A DNA stretch of 10,223 bases from an uncultured delta proteobacterium (lineage in GTDB: Bacteria; RBG-13-61-14; DRUE01), in contig CAIUDS010000304.1 in the NCBI GenBank assembly GCA_903897985.1, positions 1-10,223 on the forward strand. Reading direction: 5' to 3'. Made by a program: the position numbers and the translations under genes. This document shows positions 1 through 5,109 of this stretch, one piece after another; position 1 is the stretch's first letter; the number at the start of each line of letters is the position of its first letter. A model generated the notes under the pieces. That model did no database searches and had not been told where the DNA came from. It saw only the letters and a list, made by a program, of their open reading frames with translations.

Positions 1-300
1 CAGCCGGCCGATGCCCTGCTTCTGGTAACGCTTGCGCACCGACAGGCTCACGATCTCGAGGGTGCTCTCGTCGTTGACATCAATGTTGGGCAAGACCTGC
101 CAGGAGATCACGCCCTTGACCTTGCCGGCGTCGTCGTAGACCAGGAACCGGTCGAAATTGCGCGAGAGGTCCTGGAACGAACGGGGCAGGACTTCCTTGG
201 GGTTCTCCCGGATCACCTTATAGATATGGGGCACATCCGCCATCCGCGCCGGCCGGACCGAGCCCAGGAGTTTCTTTTTTTCCCTTTTCTTTTTTGGCAT
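1..300 (-). CDS. GNAT-family N-acetyltransferase, N-terminal part (runs off left edge)
   Basis: The reading frame opens at ATG 298-300 and stays open for 100 codons to the window edge, so the C-terminus is missing. After a lysine-rich leader (PKKKREKKK) the protein enters a typical GNAT fold. The first strand is VRPARMADV at residues 15-23, and a central strand follows (FLVYDDAGKVKGVISW). Motif A is at the cut edge: SLSVRKRYQKQGIGRL contains the acetyl-CoA pyrophosphate-binding pattern Q93-x-x-G96-x-G98. GNAT enzymes transfer the acetyl group of acetyl-CoA to an amine; the acceptor cannot be read here. ATG at residue 20 would cut off the first strand, so the upstream ATG is preferred. No clear Shine-Dalgarno precedes it. 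The gene lies 70 bases downstream of the glycosyltransferase gene and may have its own weak promoter. The family call is secure; the substrate is unknown. Confidence 0.85.
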   Translation of the reverse strand, partial: MPKKKREKKKLLGSVRPARMADVPHIYKVIRENPKEVLPRSFQDLSRNFDRFLVYDDAGKVKGVISWQVLPNIDVNDESTLEIVSLSVRKRYQKQGIGRL

Positions 301-309
301 TGGCTTTTA

Positions 310-338
310 GGTTTATCAAGCTGGAGTAAAAAAGTCAA
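310..338 (-). promoter_or_regulatory. Weak candidate promoter for the left-edge acetyltransferase
   Basis: On the minus strand TTGACT (333-338) is followed, after 17 bases, by TAAACC (310-315), with a TG dinucleotide one base upstream that would make it an extended -10. The -35 matches consensus at five of six positions and the -10 at only three. A start about seven bases downstream would fall within a few bases of the ATG at 300, which would explain why no ribosome site is seen. The match is weak and could be chance. Confidence 0.2.
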
Positions 339-370
339 ATAGAAAACCGCGTACGCGCGCCCCTACCCCG

Positions 371-1795
371 CTATCCGGGCTTTTTAAAAAAATACAGATC
401 AATGCCGAAGAAGCCCTGATGATAAATCAGCTCATGGGATCGGCCCAGCCGCTCGATTATTTTATCCTCATCGCCCAAAGCATGGGAGACCACCAGCCAG
501 GCCCGGTCGTGATTTTGCAGCAACCGGTCCAGCAGCTCGAGGTTTTCGGAATTGACCGGGCTCGGGTTCTCCGGGAAAGGGACTTTGACCAGGTCGGTCC
601 GCTGAGAATAGTAGTTGAAAATATTTTTGAGGGTATAGCCCTGGTGAAAGATCACCAGGTCTCCGGGCTGGGTGTTGCGGTCAATAAAGGACGCCGCTTC
701 GCGCCACTGGGTTTTGTAGTTGGTGGAATAATAACCTTTGGCGCTCAGGAGCGACAACGCGATCACGATCACGACCACCGGCCCCTTTAAATACCAGCGC
801 CCCAGGGCGGCGATGCCTCTGGCCGTGAGCAGGGCGAAGGCGCCAAAGGCCACGATGGTGTAACGGACATGGTAAATGGGGGTGAGGAACCGGGAGTAGA
901 GAAACGGCGCCAAAACCGGGGTGAGCAGCCAGAGCAGGAGCAAAAGCGTCTGCTCCAGTTTTTCCAGCCGGCTCCGCTCGAGCGAGAAAGGCGAGAGCAG
1001 GAGCAGGCCGGCGAACCATATCATCAGTTGTCGGGAACCGGAAAAATGCCAAAGGGCGATATAGAGCGCGATCCAACCGGGTTTTTGAAGCCACATGACA
1101 TTTTCTTGAGCCAAAACATAGTGATATAAAATGAGCGCCCACAGCCCGATGCCCATAAATAAAACGGCTTGCAGGGACAGCCATTTGCGGAGCGTCAGCC
1201 GGAAAGCGTGGGGAGCAAAGGTCGAGCTGAAAAAGAAATGGAGGTTTTGCGCGAGAATTATGAACATGCCGTAGGGATGGCTGAGGATCAGGAGCAGACT
1301 GGAGAGCAGGTAAAGGAGCGCGTCGGTTTTCCGTTTTTTTTCATAAATGCGCCACAAATAATAATAAGAAGCCGCGGCCAGCAATACGGACAGCGTGTAC
1401 CCCCGGGCCTCCTGCGCGTATCGCACCTGGAAGGTGGAAAAGGCCATGACCAGGGCCGCGAACAAGCCGGTTTCCCGGTCGAAAATTTGTCTGCCCGCGA
1501 GATAGATCATGGGAATGCACAGCAGCCCCAAGATCACGGACAGGAGCCGGACCGCATAGGCCGAATCTCCGAACGCGCGAATCCAGAAATGGAGGAGGAA
1601 AATATATATGGAAGGATAGGTCTCTCGGGCCGACTCTCCCGGGATCTGGATCAAATCCAGACTCGCGATCCGGATCGAGGCGCCCTCGTCCAGCCAGAGG
1701 CTCTCGCGGCCCAGGTTGTGGATTCGTAGCCACAGGCCGGCAACGGTGACGGCCAGGAGCATGATAAAAATGGCGGTCTTTTTATTCAGCTTCAT
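371..1795 (-). CDS. GT39/PMT-like polytopic membrane glycosyltransferase
   Basis: This is a 474-residue, very hydrophobic protein resembling the GT-C fold glycosyltransferases (PMT_2/ArnT-like, family 39). These use a polyprenyl-phosphate-linked sugar and transfer it on the outer face of the inner membrane. After the first membrane helix (about residues 8-23) comes the extracytoplasmic loop with SLWLDEG, whose D36-E37 pair is the position of the catalytic acidic residue in this fold. About ten further hydrophobic segments follow, including the family-typical stretch around residues 80-150 (RLLSVILGLL, then FQVRYAQEARGY). The C-terminal 110 residues are soluble, beginning near DRNTQPGDLVIF and ending in FFKKPG. 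The length is normal for the family. The start is ATG 1793-1795 with only a weak ribosome site; the preceding gene ends 91 bases upstream. The acceptor (lipid A, glycan or protein) is unknown. The family call rests on the DE motif, topology and overall sequence style. Confidence 0.8.
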   Translation of the reverse strand: MKLNKKTAIFIMLLAVTVAGLWLRIHNLGRESLWLDEGASIRIASLDLIQIPGESARETYPSIYIFLLHFWIRAFGDSAYAVRLLSVILGLLCIPMIYLAGRQIFDRETGLFAALVMAFSTFQVRYAQEARGYTLSVLLAAASYYYLWRIYEKKRKTDALLYLLSSLLLILSHPYGMFIILAQNLHFFFSSTFAPHAFRLTLRKWLSLQAVLFMGIGLWALILYHYVLAQENVMWLQKPGWIALYIALWHFSGSRQLMIWFAGLLLLSPFSLERSRLEKLEQTLLLLLWLLTPVLAPFLYSRFLTPIYHVRYTIVAFGAFALLTARGIAALGRWYLKGPVVVIVIALSLLSAKGYYSTNYKTQWREAASFIDRNTQPGDLVIFHQGYTLKNIFNYYSQRTDLVKVPFPENPSPVNSENLELLDRLLQNHDRAWLVVSHALGDEDKIIERLGRSHELIYHQGFFGIDLYFFKKPG

Positions 1796-1886
1796 CCACG
1801 GCCCAGAAGAAAGAGTTTGATTTCCAAAATTCGCGGTTCACACGCATGGCTCTTATTTTGTCGGAAACGGGCCGCAAAAGCAAAAC

Positions 1887-2720
1887 TTAGAACTCGACCT
1901 TGATAATGGGCTTGAGCGCGAAGGCGAAGGCGAACATCAGGATGATCATGGGCCAGACCCACCAGGTTTTCCAGCCGAAGAAATTCAAGTCGGCTTCGGG
2001 ATAGGCGATTTCGATTTTTTCGAGGCCGCGGTTCGGGTCCAGGGGCAATTGCGCCGGGCGCCAGAAGCTCGAAGCAAATCCGCTTCCGATCACCGGGCTC
2101 AGGCGCGGATTGCCCGAAGGGTCGGCATAAATCTTGATCGCCTGGCTGACGCCACCGGCGGTAATGGTCGCCGGCTCGGAACCTTTCGCGATGACTTTGA
2201 GTTGATAGTCTATTTCGCGGAATTCCCTTCCCTTCGCGTCGGTGTCCTGGATCCGGAGCGGCGGCGCGGCCAGCTCCAGGTTTTGCGGCAACTCGACTTT
2301 GACCGCGTTCATCCAGTCCTGGACCTGGGAAGAGAGCTGGACCTTGAGCAAAAAGGTTTCGCCCGGCTCAAAGGGGCGGTAATGGTAGCGGAACTCCATG
2401 TTGATGAGCAAAACGAGCACAGGCAGGAACATGATGGCCATGGGGACCAGGGCATAGGCGAGATATTTGCCGCCGTTGCCGAAGATCCCGGCCTGGGCTT
2501 TCAGGATCAGGAGGGGGTCGTCAATGTAAAGCCAGACCTCGACAAAATGCGCCTTGATCTTTTCCTTGGCAACCTTGATCCCTTTCTGGCTCGAGGTATA
2601 TTTATAGACCACCAGCGCAAAGGCTGTGACCAGGAGCGTGGCAAAGGCCAGCCCCCAGACCGGCGCCAGGCTCGCGAACGGCGCGAAGATCAGGTCAACA
2701 ACTTTTTGGATCCCGTTCAC
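1887..2720 (-). CDS. Three-helix membrane protein with large extracytoplasmic domain, possibly Oxa1/EMC3/DUF106-like
   Basis: I do not recognise this 277-residue protein with confidence. Visible parts are: helix 1 (about residues 19-40); a lysine-rich segment (41-85, SSQKGIKVAKEKIKAHF, then YIDDPLLILKAQ); helix 2 (86-107); a domain of about 140 polar, strand-rich residues (108-250); and helix 3 (253-271) ending in KPIIKVEF. The positive-inside rule gives N-out, the charged segment in the cytoplasm, the large domain outside and C-in. N-out, helix, charged cytosolic stretch, helix, helix, C-in is the layout of the Oxa1 superfamily members EMC3 and archaeal DUF106 proteins. In those proteins helices 2 and 3 are joined by a short loop and not by a domain. 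A role in membrane-protein insertion is therefore only an inference. The start is GTG 2718-2720. There is no earlier in-frame start before a stop codon, and GAGGAA (2732-2737) lies 11 bases upstream. The inverted 9-base arrays end just before that ribosome site. Confidence 0.75.
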   Translation of the reverse strand: MNGIQKVVDLIFAPFASLAPVWGLAFATLLVTAFALVVYKYTSSQKGIKVAKEKIKAHFVEVWLYIDDPLLILKAQAGIFGNGGKYLAYALVPMAIMFLPVLVLLINMEFRYHYRPFEPGETFLLKVQLSSQVQDWMNAVKVELPQNLELAAPPLRIQDTDAKGREFREIDYQLKVIAKGSEPATITAGGVSQAIKIYADPSGNPRLSPVIGSGFASSFWRPAQLPLDPNRGLEKIEIAYPEADLNFFGWKTWWVWPMIILMFAFAFALKPIIKVEF

Positions 2721-2739
2721 TATCCTGCCTGTTCCTCTT

Positions 2740-2837
2740 GATTAAATTGATTAAGCAGATTAAACGGATTAAGCCTGCTTTGCCTAATAACGGCGTATGT
2801 GTTTTTAATCAGCTTTATCATCTTAATCAATTTAATC
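2740..2837. repeat. Inverted pair of 4 x 9-base GATTAANNN arrays
   Basis: The left array (2740-2775) reads, on the plus strand, GATTAAATT, GATTAAGCA, GATTAAACG, GATTAAGCC. The right array (2802-2837) reads, on the minus strand, GATTAAATT, GATTAAGAT, GATAAAGCT, GATTAAAAA. The two arrays face each other across 26 bases (2776-2801). Their outer 16 bases, GATTAAATTGATTAAG, are a perfect inverted repeat. As RNA the arms would form a stem of about 33 pairs with a few mismatches, including C-G and G-U pairs inside the variable positions. No T-run follows either arm, so this is not a standard intrinsic terminator. It begins immediately after the TAG of the small ribbon-helix-helix-like gene and ends 19 bases before the GTG of the membrane-protein gene. 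It could be an operator array, an mRNA processing or stability element, or a member of a dispersed repeat family. Confidence 0.85.
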
Positions 2838-3032
2838 CTAAGAGATATAGCCGAGCCCCTTCAGTTTCTTCTTGATCTCGTCCTCGGAGTCCGAGCCCTC
2901 GAGGTCCTTGATCTCCTTCTCCAGGGTGTGCTCCACGAACTCGTCCACCGACGAATACCCGGCCAGTTCCGAGAATTTCTTCACCCGCTCGTAAAGGTCC
3001 TTCTTGATCTTTATCTTTTCTCCGCCAAACAT
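2838..3032 (-). CDS. Small ribbon-helix-helix-like protein (CopG/Arc/MetJ type)
   Basis: This is a 64-residue protein. Residues 1-45 fit the ribbon-helix-helix pattern: a short strand (EKIKIKKD, residues 5-12), helix A (LYERVKKFSELAG), a GYSSVDEF turn, and helix B (VEHTLEKEIKDL). RHH proteins dimerise through the strand and insert it into the DNA major groove. Many are autoregulators or antitoxins, but some of the family do not bind DNA. The acidic linker EGSDSEDE leads to a short amphipathic tail, KKKLKGLGYIS. From memory, LGYI/V endings of this kind also occur at the C-termini of secreted sulfatase and phosphodiesterase-like proteins. The start is ATG 3030-3032, preceded by AAGGAGG (3040-3046) at seven bases, which is strong support for a real gene despite its size. 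It follows the phosphodiesterase gene by 49 bases. No toxin partner is adjacent, so an antitoxin role is not favoured. Confidence 0.8.
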   Translation of the reverse strand: MFGGEKIKIKKDLYERVKKFSELAGYSSVDEFVEHTLEKEIKDLEGSDSEDEIKKKLKGLGYIS

Positions 3033-3039
3033 TTTCCCT

Positions 3040-3046
3040 CCTCCTT
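3040..3046 (-). promoter_or_regulatory. Strong ribosome binding site of the small RHH-like gene
   Basis: AAGGAGG on the minus strand lies seven bases before ATG 3030-3032. It matches the anti-Shine-Dalgarno core fully and supports the reality and start of the 64-residue gene. Confidence 0.8.
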
Positions 3047-3081
3047 CTATGGATGTGCGAGCGCCTTTAGGCGCGACTCCT

Positions 3082-5109
3082 TTAGAAAATCGGTTTCCCT
3101 TCCATATCGCTCGGAATCTTCAGCCCGAATTCCTCGAGCACGCTCGGCCCAATGTCCATGATATTGGGGTCGGCCTTCCGGATTTTCTTGTTGGCCACCA
3201 GGGTGGCCGGCACCTCGGTCGGGTCTATGCAATGGTCGCCGCTCCAGGGATCGGTGTTGTCGGTGAGCAAATCTTTGGGATATTTCCCCAGGGTGGTCTC
3301 CCAGCTCCCGCGGTAGCCGCGCCGGTATCCGATGATGATGTCGGGCGAAACCGTGCCCACGAACTTGCCGTTATAAACTTCCTTCGCGAGATAGGCGTTC
3401 TTGATCGGATGCTCGCCGGTCTGAGGGTCAACCACCGCCTCGAGCTTGCGCTTCAGTTCCTTGAGCAGCCAGTCCTCCTGCTCCGGCTTGACGATCCCGG
3501 TCCCCTCGCGGCCCTCGAGGTTCAAATACAAGCCGTTGATGCCCAAGCCATAGGCGCGGGATCGTCCCCAGTCCACATTGTCAAAGTATTCGGTCTTCTC
3601 GCGCTTGTCCGGGTCGAGCAGATAGGTGTATCCGTTGTCGAGCAGCCAGGAATTAAGATTGAAGCAGCGATTGAACGGGGCAAAGCCGTGATCCGACATC
3701 ACGATCAAGGTGGTGTCCCGGTCCACTTTTTCCAGGGCCATGCCCAAGGCGTGATCCATCTGTTGATAAAGCTTCTCCACCGGGGAGTCCAAACCGGATT
3801 TGAGCGCCTCTTCATGGATCGGGTTCTTCGGGTCCAGGAACCGCCAGAACATATGCTGGCCCAGGTCCAGGGTGGAGAAGTAGAAAAACAGGAACCCGCT
3901 TTTGAAGCGGTCGAGGTGGAATCGGAGTGCTCGGAACCAATCCGCGCCCACCATCTGACTCTGGGTCCAGTATTCGGGGTCATTGAGGACATTGTAAGTC
4001 CGCGCCTTGGTGTCCTCGGAAATTCCCTGAGTATAGAACCTTCCCAGTGCTCCGACCAATTCCTCTCCATACGCCTCCGGGTTGAAAATCGGCAGCGCCG
4101 GGTTTTTCGGGTCAATGTTGATCGGAGAAACATAGAGCTTGAAATCGGGCCGGAGTTCTTTGAGGTAAAACTTGGCGATCCCGAACAGGCTCTTGGCTTT
4201 GGACACGAGCGGGAATTTCAGCTCCACCCAATCGCTCCACGAGCCCTGCTTCAAAAAGATCTCCCGGTCCCCCACCACGATCTTGGCCACCGGGTTCACC
4301 GGGTCCACATAAACCGTGAACGGTATTTTCAGCTTCTCGTAGTTGTAAATCTTTTTCCCGCCCGTTTCCTCGAACGGCTTTTCCGGGTCGAGCCGGAAGG
4401 TGTTGTTGGGGCCGTGAATGAAATTTTTCGCCGCGCCGTTCTTGACAAAGGTGGGGAAAACCTCGCCGCCGGTCACATCCTTGGCATTCTTAGGCGGGTT
4501 GTCGGTGTAATAGGAAAAGGTTCCGTAGGTCCCGAGCAGGTCGGGCGTGCCCATTCCGGAGAACTCGTTGGCTTTGCTCGAGAAGGGCGGGAAATCGCTG
4601 GGGGAACGGAACACGGTGGCGGGAATGCCGTACTCGGCGAGATAATTCCAGAACGGGGTTCCGCTCACCAGGTTCTCGATCTTGCCGCCCTTGAGCGAGA
4701 CCAGCCAGTCGCCCAGCCGGAGCTTGCCGCCTTCGGGCTCGGAGGCCCGGCTGGTGGAAAGGTAAAGGTCCGCGGGGAAATTTTTCGGGCCGCGGTGGAT
4801 GAAGTCGAAAATGCCGGTGCGGCCGGGGTTGGTGGAGGTGATGAAGGACGCCCAGGCCACCGGGCTTTGCGGCGGGATGGTGGTCGAGAGTTCCTTGAAA
4901 TCGCCCTGCGCGATCAGCTTTTGAAAATTGGGCATCTTGCCCTCGGCCAGATATTTTCTCAGCATTTGCGGGTCCATCCCATCAATGCCCAGCACGATCA
5001 CTTTTTTCCCGGTATTGCCCGCCCCCGCCGCCGGCCGGGAAAAACCCCCGCCCAAGGCCAGTCCCGTTCCCGCCAGAATGTTAACCTTCAAGTAGTTTCT
5101 TCTTTTCAT
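3082..5109 (-). CDS. Tat-exported alkaline-phosphatase-fold phosphodiesterase/phosphotransferase
   Basis: This 675-residue member of the type I phosphodiesterase/nucleotide pyrophosphatase branch of the alkaline phosphatase superfamily cleaves or transfers phosphate esters with two metal ions. The N-terminus is a twin-arginine signal (RRNYLK at 3-8, then ILAGTGLALGGG, cleavage likely after AGA at 28-30), which implies export after folding. All ligand motifs are visible: D43 in VLGIDGMD; S82 of QSPVAWAS, aligned with the nucleophile Thr of characterised NPP enzymes; D415 and H419 in DLGQH; D473-H474 in MSDHGF; H626 in SGDHCIDP. About 130 residues (200-330) are an insert, probably strand-rich, with no motif I know. 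The C-terminus has the family's DIGPSVLEEFGL and DMEGKPIF ending. The ATG overlaps the upstream paralogue's stop as ATGA, with AAGGAGGT nine bases before it, so translation is probably coupled. The substrate is unknown; candidates include nucleotides, phospholipid headgroups and phospho-glycans. Confidence 0.9.
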   Translation of the reverse strand: MKRRNYLKVNILAGTGLALGGGFSRPAAGAGNTGKKVIVLGIDGMDPQMLRKYLAEGKMPNFQKLIAQGDFKELSTTIPPQSPVAWASFITSTNPGRTGIFDFIHRGPKNFPADLYLSTSRASEPEGGKLRLGDWLVSLKGGKIENLVSGTPFWNYLAEYGIPATVFRSPSDFPPFSSKANEFSGMGTPDLLGTYGTFSYYTDNPPKNAKDVTGGEVFPTFVKNGAAKNFIHGPNNTFRLDPEKPFEETGGKKIYNYEKLKIPFTVYVDPVNPVAKIVVGDREIFLKQGSWSDWVELKFPLVSKAKSLFGIAKFYLKELRPDFKLYVSPINIDPKNPALPIFNPEAYGEELVGALGRFYTQGISEDTKARTYNVLNDPEYWTQSQMVGADWFRALRFHLDRFKSGFLFFYFSTLDLGQHMFWRFLDPKNPIHEEALKSGLDSPVEKLYQQMDHALGMALEKVDRDTTLIVMSDHGFAPFNRCFNLNSWLLDNGYTYLLDPDKREKTEYFDNVDWGRSRAYGLGINGLYLNLEGREGTGIVKPEQEDWLLKELKRKLEAVVDPQTGEHPIKNAYLAKEVYNGKFVGTVSPDIIIGYRRGYRGSWETTLGKYPKDLLTDNTDPWSGDHCIDPTEVPATLVANKKIRKADPNIMDIGPSVLEEFGLKIPSDMEGKPIF

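Noticed and set aside
348..357. CGCGTACGCG palindrome followed by T-rich sequence on the minus strand, as a terminator after the glycosyltransferase gene
   Set aside because: A real hairpin would need a loop of at least three bases, which leaves only a few stem pairs, and the T-run is interrupted.
2049..2741. 230-codon open frame on the plus strand
   Set aside because: Its product is a charged, motif-free mirror of the membrane-protein gene, which has sensible helices and a ribosome site on the other strand.
2838..3032. Toxin-antitoxin module
   Set aside because: The small RHH-like protein could be an antitoxin by fold, but neither neighbour resembles a toxin; both are large enzyme or membrane-protein genes.
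3061..3074. GCGCC-TTTA-GGCGC mini-hairpin between the Tat-exported phosphodiesterase and the small gene
   Set aside because: It has only five stem pairs with a four-base loop and no T-tract; too short to call a terminator or regulator.
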